64,000 nt of DNA from Methylomusa anaerophila. GTDB lineage: Bacteria; Bacillota; Negativicutes; Sporomusales; Sporomusaceae. A model generated the notes under the pieces. It searched no databases. It had not been told where the DNA came from and saw nothing but the letters and a program-made list of their open reading frames with translations. Within the stretch, counting starts at the first letter, position 1. Every line of letters begins with the position of its first letter. Shown here in pieces: positions 1 to 8,141 of this stretch. Location: positions 2,311,501-2,375,500 of the forward strand of contig NZ_AP018449.1 in assembly GCF_003966895.1 (NCBI RefSeq), read 5' to 3'. The position numbers were made by a program, and so were the translations under genes.

Positions 1-261
1 ATAATGAGCGCTGTTCCCAAAAGCCATATGGGGGTTGCATCAGGAATGATTGCCACCATGCGTAATGTCGGTCAGGTTATGGGCGTGGCGGTCAGCGGGG
101 CGGTGTTCGCCAATCAGATGGTAACCTATCAAAATCTTTCTCATCCGGCGATGTATGCCATGAGAGATACATTTTTTGTAGCAGCATGCATAGCCTATTT
201 CGGGGCTATAATCTCCCTGGTACGGGGTAAAAAATCGCACCTTAAAGATGATATTATGTAA
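1..261 (+). CDS. MFS drug efflux transporter, C-terminal end (partial)
   Basis: This is the last 86 codons of a major facilitator superfamily protein whose beginning lies outside the window; the reading frame is open to base 1. The visible part contains the ASGMIATMRNVGQVMGVAV stretch typical of the late transmembrane helices of DHA2 (EmrB/QacA-type) proton-driven multidrug exporters, followed by a final hydrophobic helix and a basic tail. Family membership rests on this C-terminal pattern alone, so the substrate cannot be guessed. A strong intrinsic terminator follows about 70 nt after the stop. Confidence 0.75.
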   Translation: MMSAVPKSHMGVASGMIATMRNVGQVMGVAVSGAVFANQMVTYQNLSHPAMYAMRDTFFVAACIAYFGAIISLVRGKKSHLKDDIM

Positions 262-330
262 TAAACGTTTAGTTCGGGATTTCTCGGAGATATAAGACCA
301 GGGCGATGGGAGATTCATATGGCTATATAA

Positions 331-363
331 AAAAAAGAAGGCCTCGTTTAGCCTTCTTTTTTT
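331..363 (+). terminator. Rho-independent terminator after the MFS gene
   Basis: A 10-bp stem (AAAAGAAGGC / GCCTTCTTTT) with an 8-nt loop runs into a T tract. It closes the MFS transcription unit and marks the left edge of the mobile-element zone. Confidence 0.85.
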
Positions 364-430
364 TGGTGGGCCCAGCATGGGCGATTACTTGTTGGTGAAA
401 GTCCAATACGGGGGCTGATAGCGCCAACCC
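364..430 (+). other. Possible group II intron 5'-end remnant
   Basis: The stretch contains a GGGCCCAGCATGGGC segment, then GGTGAAAGTCC and a GCGCCAACCC segment, an order that resembles the first domain of bacterial group II introns. No intron body, reverse transcriptase or domain V follows, so if it is an intron it is only a stub. The resemblance is from memory of such introns and is not demonstrated here. Confidence 0.35.
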
Positions 431-440
431 TTCGGATCAT

Positions 441-548
441 ATGTTCATGTATACGCTGCAAGCGGGTGTACCGCTCCTTTACATCCGTGACTTTCTCGGC
501 CATTCTAAAATTTCAACCACCGAAATTTGTGCAAGATGTAATTTGTAG
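441..548 (+). pseudogene. Tyrosine recombinase C-terminal remnant
   Basis: Thirty-five codons translate to a peptide containing LQAGVPLLYIRDFLGHSKIS followed by TTEICAR and a stop. This is the hallmark C-terminal box of phage-type tyrosine recombinases (LGHS, with the catalytic tyrosine normally in a TEIYAR context). Here the tyrosine position reads cysteine, and the rest of the gene is missing. It is a dead fragment abutting the possible intron remnant, and marks the site as a past integration hot spot. Confidence 0.6.
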
Positions 549-565
549 ATATAAGCAATATATAT

Positions 566-594
566 AAGGTAACACACTCTACTTATGTTACTTT
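566..594 (+). repeat. Left lox/dif-like recombination site
   Basis: Two 11-bp inverted arms (AAGGTAACACA and TATGTTACTTT, 9 of 11 complementary) flank a 7-nt asymmetric spacer CTCTACT. The site recurs in inverted orientation at 1371-1399, with the spacer as its exact reverse complement. The 11-7-11 layout is that of a tyrosine-recombinase core site. Identity between the two copies extends 1 nt outward and 2 nt inward, giving 31 of 32 matching. Confidence 0.7.
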
Positions 595-728
595 GCTAAC
601 TATTTCCATAGAAGTAAAGTTCGCCCTTTTTTCATTTTTTCCTCTTTTTCGACATAATTTTTATTGAAATTCGATATTTTTTTCAATTTTGGGCTTCAAG
701 CCTTATAAAAGTGATAAAGATAACAACT

Positions 729-1286
729 TCATAAATTTAAATTAATATAGACATTATCTAATTCTTCTTTTGTTATCCCTAAGTAAGCCAACGTTACACT
801 GGGAGCTGAGTGATTAAGTAATTTCTGAATTTTAGTCACGTCCACTCCGTTTTTATATGCCCAATAGCCGAAGGTTTTGCGTAATGTATGAGTTCCGATG
901 GCATCCTTAATATTTATGGAACGCGCCGCACGATTGATAATTCGATAGGCTTGTATGCGGCTGATGGGGCGATCGCCTTTTTTGCTTTTAAACAACCAAT
1001 TGCTTTGATGGTCAATATTGGCGAGATACTGCTGAATCGCCTTTTTGCAGGTGTCCGAAAGGGGAAAATCCTTGGTTTTTCCAGTCTTCTTTTCCCGGAG
1101 TACAATTCTGTCTTTTTCTCTCACGTCATTGATTTTCAAGGATAATAAATCGGAAATTCGTAAACCGCTGTTGATGCCTAAAACAAAAAGAAGGTAATCG
1201 CGTAAATTTTTGCCCGCTAAGTACTTTTTGATAGCATCGATCTGTTTTTTGTTTCGGATCGGCTCCACATACTCCACTTTGATCAC
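729..1286 (-). CDS. Small tyrosine recombinase (catalytic domain only)
   Basis: The 185-residue protein is a phage-integrase-family site-specific recombinase. The full catalytic set is visible: Arg43 (SGLRISDLL), Lys near 67 (REKKTGK), His133 and Arg136 (HTLRKTFGYW), His159 (LLNHS) and the nucleophile Tyr168 (LAYLG). It has no room for a normal core-binding N-terminal domain, so in size it resembles FimB/FimE-type invertases (about 200 residues) more than XerC/D (about 300). The start is GTG, with AGGGAG immediately upstream; a second GTG three codons in has better spacing. It is the only gene between the inverted sites at 566-594 and 1371-1399, its most likely substrates. Confidence 0.88.
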   Translation of the reverse strand: MIKVEYVEPIRNKKQIDAIKKYLAGKNLRDYLLFVLGINSGLRISDLLSLKINDVREKDRIVLREKKTGKTKDFPLSDTCKKAIQQYLANIDHQSNWLFKSKKGDRPISRIQAYRIINRAARSINIKDAIGTHTLRKTFGYWAYKNGVDVTKIQKLLNHSAPSVTLAYLGITKEELDNVYINLNL

Positions 1287-1294
1287 ATCTCCCT

Positions 1295-1305
1295 AAAGTA
1301 ACATA
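1295..1305 (-). promoter_or_regulatory. Isolated recombinase half-site at the recombinase promoter
   Basis: AAAGTAACATA is identical to one arm of the right core site and lies 9 nt upstream of the recombinase start codon. A degenerate opposite arm (TAATATGTTGC) follows near 1322-1332. The position suggests autorepression, which is an inference. Confidence 0.45.
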
Positions 1306-1370
1306 TTATCCATTAAAGTATATAATATGTTGCAAAAAGCTGGCAAAACGCAAGTATCACCTTTTTGTGC

Positions 1371-1399
1371 AAAGTAACATAAGTAGAGTATGTTACCTT
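1371..1399 (-). repeat. Right lox/dif-like recombination site
   Basis: Arms AAAGTAACATA and TATGTTACCTT (10 of 11 complementary) surround the spacer AGTAGAG, the reverse complement of the left site's spacer. The orientation is therefore opposite to the copy at 566-594. Confidence 0.7.
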
Positions 1400-1534
1400 A
1401 GATCATTCTGTTGCGAGCAATCTGGTAATATGTCAAGCTCATAAAAAATAAATATCGTAAGCAATGCGCCAAAAAAGGGTAAATCTAATAAGCTCTTTCC
1501 TCAAGAAGGAGAAAAAGTTAAAAAATGGAAATCA

Positions 1535-2815
1535 TTAAATTTGGCTTACTCTACTTTTAGAGTAAAGCTGATGGTTGGCCAGCAATCCAAAAATCAGCCG
1601 GATAAATTTACGAGCAGTAAGTGCGAGTGCGCGTTTATGCTGATGAGTTTTAACTTCATCGTATTTCTTGTGGTAAAAAACTGCGTATTCCGGTATATGG
1701 TTCTTAACATGACTGGCAGCTTCAATTAGATAGTATCTTAAGTAGGAATTGCCAGCTTTTGAAAGAACGGTGTCGTCAGCCCTAAAATTGCCGGATTGAT
1801 TTTCACGCCAAACAAGACCGGCATATTTAGCAAGAGCACTGTGCGAGTTAAAGGCGTCGATGGAGCCAATCTCCGCAATGATGCCGACAGCGTAAACCGG
1901 GCCGATGCCAGGAATGGACAAGAGAGAGTGATAAGCATTTGGGTCAAGCCCCTTGAGGTTTTTTTCAATTGCCTTATTAATGGCCTTTATTTCGGACTCA
2001 TAAGCGGAAATAAGGTTGAAAGATGAGGCGATAGAGAGGGTTAAAGGTTCATATAGGCATTTATCCAATCGGTAAGAATTGCGAGCTGCCTGCTGAAGTA
2101 AAGAGGCTGTATGGCCAGGATTTACAAACCGGTTTTTACCTTTTTGGCCAATATGATCAATCAGTGCTTGCAGCGGCATATTGGCAATGTCCTCGGTAGA
2201 GAGGAAGTCGGTTAAAACCGAAGAGGCCGTAGCACCGTAATGGTCGGAAAACGGCTGCTGATCTTCGTCGAGCATAGAAAGTTCACTGAATTTAAGAAAT
2301 ATATTCGAGAGCATATAGGTTTTCTCGCGAGTAAGCGAAGCGGCGATATGTAAACGATGGCGGGTCAGGCGTTGCAGAGCAAGAAACTGGCTGCCGCGCC
2401 AAGGCGCAGTAGTAATTCGGCCGACTCTGGCAAAATCAGCGATTACAAAAGCGTCAACAGCATCGTTTTTCCCTAAGTCGATGTACGATTTTTTGTAATT
2501 GGCAATCATCTTGGGGTTCAAACAATAAACGTGAGTATGAAATGGCATTAACAGCTCACAGGAAGACAAATAATTGGCGATATGAATTCCGTAGAAAGAT
2601 GTGGACTCCAAAGCAAGCATCAGCTTGTTGATGTCACGGTTTCCATAAAGGAAGGCATGAAGTTTTTCGGCCATTTCAATGGCTCCCGGGTGATTGTTCG
2701 GTACAGAAAACCGCAGAAGTTTCTGTGCTTCGTAATCAATAGCACAGACGACATTTTCTCGGGAACTTACGTCAATCCCCACAAATAAAGTAGAAAGAAG
2801 ATCCGCCTTCTTCAT
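1535..2815 (-). CDS. IS110-family transposase (DEDD/RuvC-like)
   Basis: The 426-residue recombinase of IS110 insertion sequences has two visible domains. The N-terminal RuvC-like DEDD domain carries Asp15 (FVGIDVSS), Glu70 (LALEST), Asp118 and Asp121 (KNDAVDAF). The C-terminal transposase_20 domain contains the helix-hairpin-helix LSIPGIGPVYAVGI and then SKAGNSYLRYYL, which supplies the conserved serine. The length is normal and there is no frameshift, so the enzyme may be active. IS110 enzymes are now known to be guided by a bridge RNA encoded in the noncoding end of the element. The start ATG has an AAAGGAGG-like sequence just upstream. Confidence 0.93.
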   Translation of the reverse strand: MKKADLLSTLFVGIDVSSRENVVCAIDYEAQKLLRFSVPNNHPGAIEMAEKLHAFLYGNRDINKLMLALESTSFYGIHIANYLSSCELLMPFHTHVYCLNPKMIANYKKSYIDLGKNDAVDAFVIADFARVGRITTAPWRGSQFLALQRLTRHRLHIAASLTREKTYMLSNIFLKFSELSMLDEDQQPFSDHYGATASSVLTDFLSTEDIANMPLQALIDHIGQKGKNRFVNPGHTASLLQQAARNSYRLDKCLYEPLTLSIASSFNLISAYESEIKAINKAIEKNLKGLDPNAYHSLLSIPGIGPVYAVGIIAEIGSIDAFNSHSALAKYAGLVWRENQSGNFRADDTVLSKAGNSYLRYYLIEAASHVKNHIPEYAVFYHKKYDEVKTHQHKRALALTARKFIRLIFGLLANHQLYSKSRVSQI

Positions 2816-3070
2816 AAAACTTCACCTCCTTTTTGGCAAAAAATAGGGAAGATAGAAAGGAATACCCTGATCTTACTCACTGACCGCACCCTCGCATAAT
2901 CAGCATTCATCTGTGAAAGCAGCTTGCTGGAAAGCTTTCGCCCAGAGACGCAACATCTGTGTTAGCGGTATTGGATGAATAAGGCAGGCGTCACGCTTTA
3001 TAAGCAATAACCAAAAGGTTTTGCAGGAGAGATCAGACGTTACCTTTGCTAAATTCTCTTACGAATATTT
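2816..3070 (-). ncRNA. IS110 5' noncoding leader, candidate bridge RNA
   Basis: About 250 nt upstream of the transposase has no coding potential. It contains hairpin-forming stretches, for example GAAAGC / GCTTTC around 2917-2942. In IS110-group elements this position encodes the bispecific bridge RNA that pairs with target and donor DNA. I can see the position and some pairing but cannot identify the two guide loops without the element ends. Confidence 0.35.
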
Positions 3071-3172
3071 TAGCATCAGGGGATTCAAATCCGGGTAGTA
3101 AAAAATAAAATAAGCTTTGTAAACAATGGCGGATTATTGCCTACAAAACTTATTATACGAGGAGAGATGAGC

Positions 3173-5149
3173 ATGAAAAGCATTCAGATGAAATTAACGG
3201 TTACGATCATAGTTATTTTCCTGGTGGCGCTTAGCACGCTTGGCGGGCTAAACTACTTTAGGGCCCGGGAAATCGTTACGGAAAATATAACCAGCGACAT
3301 TCAAAAAATGGCGGCAATTTCGGCTGGGGATGTGAGTGACTGGCTGGAGATACGTAAGTCGGAAGTGAGTGTTATGTCGCTGGCGCCGGTTGTCCGGTCC
3401 GGCAACCTAGAAGCAATAGCGCCTTTCCTAAAAGATGTGGTGGCAGAGAATAAGGTTTATGATTCGATCGGTTTTATTAAACCTGACGGCACCTATATGA
3501 ATTCCTCCGGCGCGACAGGCAGTCTGGCGGACAGGGAATATTTCCAGCGGGCCATCAAAGGAGAAAAGATTATTTCCAACCCGACAACGTCCAAGACGAC
3601 TGGTAAAACCATGGTGCCGCTGGCCGTACCGGTGAAAAATGACGGTGCAATCATCGGCGTTCTTTACGGAACAATCAATATGGATAGTCTGACGCAGAAA
3701 ATTCTCGATATCAAGGTAGGCCAGACCGGCTATGCGATGGTTACGCAGGGGGACGGTCTCAGGATAATCCATCCTGACAAAGAGACGGTGATGAAGAGCA
3801 ATCCCATCAAAGACGCCAATGCCGACCCAGCTCAGCGCCAACTGACCGAATTAATGGTCAAAGGGGAAAAAGGACTGCTGGCCCTGAAATCCTCCGATGG
3901 GGTTGTCAAATATTACAGCTACGCGCCTGTTCCCGGAACCGCATGGTCGCTGGCCATTTGTGTCCCGGCCGATGAAGTGACCGGGATCGTTGCCTCCCTT
4001 ACCGTCATTTCGCTTGTGACCATCATTGTCGTCCTGCTGGTTGCGGCTGTGCTCATCGCCTGGTTCGCCCGCCGCATCGCGAGGCCCATTCAGACAATGG
4101 AAGCGGCGGCCAGTCAGATTGCCGGCGGCAACATTCGTCAAGTTAAGCTGGACGTCAACTCCAACGACGAGATCGGACGATTGGGACGCAGCTTCGAGCA
4201 GATGGCCGGCAACCTGCGGGATATTATAAAACAAATTCATACCGACGCCGAGCAGGTTGCGGCGGCGTCTGAGGAACTGACCGCCAGTTCGGAACAGTCG
4301 GCCCAGGCAGCCAATCAGATAGCGACTTCTATTACCGGCGTCGCCAACGGGGCTAACGAACAGCTTGTGGTGGCAAACGAGGCCACAGCGGTTGTGGACC
4401 AAATGTCCGCCAGTATCCAGCACGTGGCCGCCAATACGAACCAGGTTGCCGTACAATCATCCCAGGCGGCCGAGAAAGCCAAGGAAGGCGGCCATGCGGT
4501 GGAAAAGGCGGTTAGTCAGATGGTTCAGATTGAGGATACTGTCAACACTTCCGCCAAGGTGGTGGCTAAGCTCGGCGAACGCTCAAAGGAAATCGGCCAA
4601 ATTGTCGATACCATCGCAGGTATTGCCGGCCAGACCAACCTGCTGGCGCTTAATGCGGCCATCGAGGCGGCGCGGGCTGGAGAGCAGGGCCGGGGCTTTG
4701 CAGTAGTCGCGGAAGAGGTAAGAAAGCTGGCCGAGCAGTCCCAGGAAGCGGCCAAGAAAATCGCCGAACTGATCGGGGAAATACAAGGCGATACCGCCAA
4801 GGCTGTCGCGGCTATGGATGACGGCACGCGGGAAGTAAAGACCGGGGCCGAAGTAGTTAACGCCGCCGGCGTTGCGTTTAGGGAAATCGTGGAATTAGTG
4901 TCTCAGGTTTCAGCCCAGGTAAGGGAAATTTCGGCGGCCATCCAGCAAATGGCTTCCGGCAGCCAGCAGATTGTTGACTCGGTCAAAAAGATCGACGCCT
5001 TCAGCAGGTCATCGGCGGGCGAGGCCCAGAGCGTCTCGGCGGCTACCGAGGAGCAACTGGCCTCCATGGAGGAAATCGCAGGTTCTAGCGAAGCTTTGGC
5101 AAAACTTGCGCAGGAACTTCAGGCGACCGTGGCCAAATTCCGCGTTTAG
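3173..5149 (+). CDS. Methyl-accepting chemotaxis protein with Cache sensor
   Basis: This is a transmembrane chemoreceptor that relays ligand binding to the CheA/CheW kinase complex. From the N-terminus there is a short cytoplasmic stub (MKSIQMKLT), TM1 around residues 9-30, a large extracytoplasmic double-Cache-type sensor to about 275, TM2 around 278-300, a HAMP linker, then the long coiled-coil signalling domain. Its hairpin tip carries the canonical [20 protein letters not shown] motif. ATG 3173 was chosen over ATG 3167 because the GAGGAGAG ribosome site is then properly spaced; an in-frame TTG further upstream has no site. No chemotaxis operon surrounds it, so it is a stand-alone receptor. 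The ligand is unknown; Cache domains often bind amino or organic acids. Confidence 0.93.
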   Translation: MKSIQMKLTVTIIVIFLVALSTLGGLNYFRAREIVTENITSDIQKMAAISAGDVSDWLEIRKSEVSVMSLAPVVRSGNLEAIAPFLKDVVAENKVYDSIGFIKPDGTYMNSSGATGSLADREYFQRAIKGEKIISNPTTSKTTGKTMVPLAVPVKNDGAIIGVLYGTINMDSLTQKILDIKVGQTGYAMVTQGDGLRIIHPDKETVMKSNPIKDANADPAQRQLTELMVKGEKGLLALKSSDGVVKYYSYAPVPGTAWSLAICVPADEVTGIVASLTVISLVTIIVVLLVAAVLIAWFARRIARPIQTMEAAASQIAGGNIRQVKLDVNSNDEIGRLGRSFEQMAGNLRDIIKQIHTDAEQVAAASEELTASSEQSAQAANQIATSITGVANGANEQLVVANEATAVVDQMSASIQHVAANTNQVAVQSSQAAEKAKEGGHAVEKAVSQMVQIEDTVNTSAKVVAKLGERSKEIGQIVDTIAGIAGQTNLLALNAAIEAARAGEQGRGFAVVAEEVRKLAEQSQEAAKKIAELIGEIQGDTAKAVAAMDDGTREVKTGAEVVNAAGVAFREIVELVSQVSAQVREISAAIQQMASGSQQIVDSVKKIDAFSRSSAGEAQSVSAATEEQLASMEEIAGSSEALAKLAQELQATVAKFRV

Positions 5150-5204
5150 CAAGAGTTGACTTGTTAACAGATGCATGACGTTTTATTTCAGTTTTCGTAA
5201 ACAC

Positions 5205-5245
5205 AAAAACACAGCCTGCCTGGCAGTGGCAGGACTGTGTTTTTT
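5205..5245. terminator. Terminator between convergent genes
   Basis: A 12-bp stem (ACACAG-CCTGCC paired with GGCAGG-A-CTGTGT) has a 7-nt loop, flanked by A and T tracts on either side. It can serve the chemoreceptor on the plus strand and the DUF2284 gene on the minus strand. Confidence 0.85.
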
Positions 5246-5257
5246 ACTGTAAAAATG

Positions 5258-5842
5258 CTATATTTTTAAATTATCCAGCCTGTTTCCCAATGACTGTTTG
5301 GTTAACAGCGCGTGTATTAGGGTGTAGTATTCCGGCAGGCTGTCTTTGGACCATTTTAATTCGATTCCCAATAAATCAGTTGTAATTGTAGTGAGATCAA
5401 ACCCGAGAGATTCCAGGGAATGGCGCATTTTTTCCGGATGCCGGCAGGGTAGGGTATCGCGTCTCGCACAGCGGTCGCAAAGGTGGCAGCCACCGGAAGC
5501 CAGACTGACACTGCCGGGTATTTGCTGTTCCAGGGCCAGCAGGGTATCGGCCAGTTTGGTTTTTACCTCCCGTAATGTACTCATGGTAATCTCTTTGATT
5601 TTCTCAGCGGTATTGGCGGCCTTAATGGTTGCCGGCTCATAAATTATTTTGACGCCAACAACATAAATATAGTTGAAATCGCGGAGAAATTGTTTGACAT
5701 CCAGTTGCAGCGGCGGGCAGGACCAAAGGTTGTTATAATTGTGACATTCTTTGCAAAAAACCATAAAATTTTCCTGTTGCTGGTATTTGCAGATGAAGTC
5801 CTGCAGGGCTGCCGAATTTGTGCAGGTAAAAGTATGATACAA
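5258..5842 (-). CDS. DUF2284 cysteine-rich metal-binding protein
   Basis: The 194-residue soluble protein belongs to the DUF2284 family, presumed to bind metal or an iron-sulfur centre. Two cysteine clusters are visible: CKEC followed by WSCPP around residues 35-48, and CHLCDRC with a further Cys about 8 residues on, around 118-133. The WSCPP and CxxCxxC pattern is characteristic of the family, which is common in strict anaerobes. The biochemical role is unknown. Its neighbours (a chemoreceptor and a DUF3298 protein) do not suggest a pathway. Confidence 0.85.
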   Translation of the reverse strand: MYHTFTCTNSAALQDFICKYQQQENFMVFCKECHNYNNLWSCPPLQLDVKQFLRDFNYIYVVGVKIIYEPATIKAANTAEKIKEITMSTLREVKTKLADTLLALEQQIPGSVSLASGGCHLCDRCARRDTLPCRHPEKMRHSLESLGFDLTTITTDLLGIELKWSKDSLPEYYTLIHALLTKQSLGNRLDNLKI

Positions 5843-5965
5843 GGCAATTCCCTCATTTCCCTTAAAGATTTTTCCGGCCGGCGATCCCGAATCCTTGGCT
5901 GTTCAAGGCTTGTAATGCGGCTGTGGGATCTTCGCAGAAGTAGGACTGTTTTGCCGTAGTGGCGG

Positions 5966-6640
5966 CTAGGGAACCGCCTGGCGGACTTCCGGCATTAATA
6001 GATCGGCAATGTCCGCCAGGGGAATGGGGAATTTCAGGAACCCATAAACATACGGCGTATATTCATACAATTGATAGTACACAACAAGGGCGGCCGGCGT
6101 GAGATAAAATTCCTGCCCGCTTTCCTTGATGCCGTCATAGGGGGTAATGAAGGTAATTTGCTTCTCATTGATTTGTTTGTGGATGATGGCGTTAATACGG
6201 GAGCGGTAATCGCTGTCCGGGCTGAATAATTCACTGAATTGATACAGACGGCCGGTTTTTAGGTTGACTGTAAAAGCCTTCAGATAAGTCATCGGGTGGG
6301 CGGCCCGCGGCGGGGAAACAAACTCGGTAACGGTAAGACTGAGAATATTGTTCTTGTTAAAACCCACCCGGTAATCCACTTGTACCGAGGCGCCGGATCC
6401 CTCAACGCTGCCGGTAAACCGATCCAGTTCCTGCTGAAAATATTGATTAAGCTGATTTTGCACGGCGCTGTCAGGCAAATCTTCAATATGAGGCCAAACC
6501 GTCTGGCTGGTCAAAATGGTAACATCCCGGGGCAAGACATTGGCATAAACAGGCTGGGTGGAAAGTTTGTACAAGCGGTATCCGCCGCCGGCCAAAGCCA
6601 CCAAGAACACAATGCAAAGCACATATTTCACTATTTTCAC
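5966..6640 (-). CDS. Exported DUF3298/DUF4163-type protein
   Basis: The 224-residue protein has an N-terminal signal anchor (hydrophobic residues about 5-22) and an extracytoplasmic region matching the DUF4163-DUF3298 arrangement seen in RsiV and PdaC-like Firmicute proteins. The late motif LTPAALVVYYQLYEYTPYVY is typical of DUF3298, where it reads like F.L....VYF..YEIAPYA.G. RsiV uses such a domain to bind lysozyme, but no sigma factor lies nearby here. The role is probably envelope-related. It is transcribed divergently from the MFS gene at 6791. Confidence 0.8.
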   Translation of the reverse strand: MKIVKYVLCIVFLVALAGGGYRLYKLSTQPVYANVLPRDVTILTSQTVWPHIEDLPDSAVQNQLNQYFQQELDRFTGSVEGSGASVQVDYRVGFNKNNILSLTVTEFVSPPRAAHPMTYLKAFTVNLKTGRLYQFSELFSPDSDYRSRINAIIHKQINEKQITFITPYDGIKESGQEFYLTPAALVVYYQLYEYTPYVYGFLKFPIPLADIADLLMPEVRQAVP

Positions 6641-6790
6641 AGACAGCCACCTTCCTTTATCCTCAAAAAACCTATATTATTTAGTATACAGGAATATTTT
6701 ATATTTTGCAGGGAACAGGAAAAATATTCTAACGGTCAACCCAGGCAGTACCTGCTTTGTTTTGGCGAAAGAGGAGATGGTATTTACAAA

Positions 6791-7975
6791 ATGAGCCAGT
6801 TTAAGTTGCTATCCAAGAATTTTATTTGTATTTGTCTTTCCAGCTTTCTGTATTTTGGCAGTTTTTATTTGCTGTTGCCTGTATTGCCGCAGTTTGTGGC
6901 CAGTTTGGGCGGCACAACCAGTCAGATTGGTTTGGTAACCGGCTTTTTTACGATGGTATCGGTGCTAATTCGGCCGTATTGCGGTAAACTCGCCGACAAA
7001 TATGGCCGGAAAAAACTGCTGCTGTTCGGGGCCGGGCTTTTTGCGCTGCTGTTTTTCTTCTATGACCGGATTCAGGCCGTGGTGCCGCTTTATTTATTGA
7101 GAATACTGCATGGCGTTGCGCATGGCAGTTACCTGGCGGCCGCTTACGCGTATGTTGCCGATCTGGCTCCAGTCGAGCGGCGGGGCGAAGTCATGGGTAT
7201 CTATGGCGCGGCCAATGTGCTGGCCATGGCGCTGTTTCCCGCCTGGGGCAGTTCACTTATAACCGGCAGTCAGGATTTCTCAACCCTGTTTATGGTTGCC
7301 ATAGCTACCGCGGCGGCCGGTTTCCTGGCGGTCGCCGGTATTGATGAGCGGAAACCGTCAGAAGAAGGCCCGCCCAATGTCAGTATTCTGGCCGTAATCC
7401 GCCTGCGGGCGGTGCTGGTGGCTTCGCTCACATTATTTGCCGCCGCGACGGTGTACGGCGCGGTTATTACCTTTTTGCCGGTATACGCGCCCGGACGGGG
7501 AATCGTCCAGGTCGGGATATTTTTTACAACCTATGCGGCCTTTACTTTGATCAGCCGGATAGTTGCCGGCAAGCTGTCAGACCGTTTCGGGCGGCGCGCC
7601 GTAATTCTCCCCTGCCTGACGTTTGTGGCCATTGCGGCCTTTTTGTTGCCGTTTTTGCAGGGAATCTACGGCTTGGCGTTTATTGGTGGTTTGTTTGGCT
7701 TTGGTTTTGGCGCCTTTATGCCTGCTTTGAACGCGTTCGTCGTGGATGAGGTTTCACCCCGGGAACGGGCCAGCGCGCTGGCTGTTTTTACTTCCTTCAT
7801 GGATGTGGGGATTACAACCGGGGCGGTCGTTTTAGGGATTATCGGTGAACTTAGAGGCTATGCCGTCATGTTTGGCCTTGGCGGTGTGGTTGTTGTTCTG
7901 GGGATCTTATTATTTGCCGTCGGCGCCCGGGCGTCTTATTTACAAAAAAAAACGGCTGATAGTGCCGGACCGTGA
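6791..7975 (+). CDS. MFS transporter (DHA1-like)
   Basis: The 394-residue, twelve-helix major facilitator protein has loop motif A between TM2 and TM3 (GKLADKYGRKKLLL) and its echo in the second half (GKLSDRFGRRAVI). The length is typical of 12-TM drug or sugar efflux permeases. The frame stays open far upstream, but that part overlaps the opposite-strand DUF3298 gene. ATG 6791 begins a proper first helix and lies 13-14 nt after GAGGAG. The substrate cannot be told from sequence. A second, unrelated-looking MFS gene lies at 32081. Confidence 0.88.
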   Translation: MSQFKLLSKNFICICLSSFLYFGSFYLLLPVLPQFVASLGGTTSQIGLVTGFFTMVSVLIRPYCGKLADKYGRKKLLLFGAGLFALLFFFYDRIQAVVPLYLLRILHGVAHGSYLAAAYAYVADLAPVERRGEVMGIYGAANVLAMALFPAWGSSLITGSQDFSTLFMVAIATAAAGFLAVAGIDERKPSEEGPPNVSILAVIRLRAVLVASLTLFAAATVYGAVITFLPVYAPGRGIVQVGIFFTTYAAFTLISRIVAGKLSDRFGRRAVILPCLTFVAIAAFLLPFLQGIYGLAFIGGLFGFGFGAFMPALNAFVVDEVSPRERASALAVFTSFMDVGITTGAVVLGIIGELRGYAVMFGLGGVVVVLGILLFAVGARASYLQKKTADSAGP

Positions 7976-7985
7976 AAATGAACGT

Positions 7986-8079
7986 GAGTCGGGGGACGGT
8001 TCTTCGACTCATATTAATATGAGCATTAGGGCTCTAAAGCTAATGCCACCAGTGAATCTGAGAACCGTGCTCCTGAGTC
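7986..8079. repeat. REP-like palindromic element
   Basis: GAGTCGGGGGACGGTTCTT at 7986 faces GAGAACCGTGCTCCTGAGTC at 8060, forming an imperfect inverted repeat with a palindromic CATATTAATATG in the loop. GGGGACGGTTCT-type palindromes resemble those associated with REP-type Y1 transposases in Clostridia. No transposase is adjacent, so this is a passive copy. Confidence 0.5.
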
Positions 8080-8141
8080 AGATTGTCATCACCCGGCTTG
8101 ACTGATAATAATATCCTCTTTAATGCTGCAATGTCCTGTAT

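Larger units (their letters stand above)
566..1399. mobile_element. Recombinase cassette bounded by inverted core sites
   Basis: An 834-bp unit consists of one tyrosine recombinase gene and two inverted 29-bp sites at its very ends. An additional exact half-site (AAAGTAACATA) lies at 1295-1305, just upstream of the recombinase start, where binding could repress the gene. The arrangement predicts that the enzyme could invert its own gene segment, or that the unit moves as a minimal element. The site architecture is seen; the activity is inferred. Confidence 0.6.
1535..3070 (-). mobile_element. IS110-family insertion sequence (ends approximate)
   Basis: A full-length transposase gene plus about 250 nt of upstream noncoding DNA form an IS110-type element. 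IS110 elements usually lack long terminal inverted repeats, and I could not fix either boundary by eye; the coordinates only enclose the gene and its leader. There is no second copy in the window. Confidence 0.55.

Noticed and set aside
3851..4456. 201-codon frame opposite the chemoreceptor
   Set aside because: It is a mirror frame of a highly repetitive, GC-rich coding region; the plus-strand gene is unambiguous.
6296..6790. Long upstream extension of the MFS reading frame
   Set aside because: It lies antisense over the DUF3298 gene and lacks a start with ribosome site; the first transmembrane helix begins at ATG 6791.
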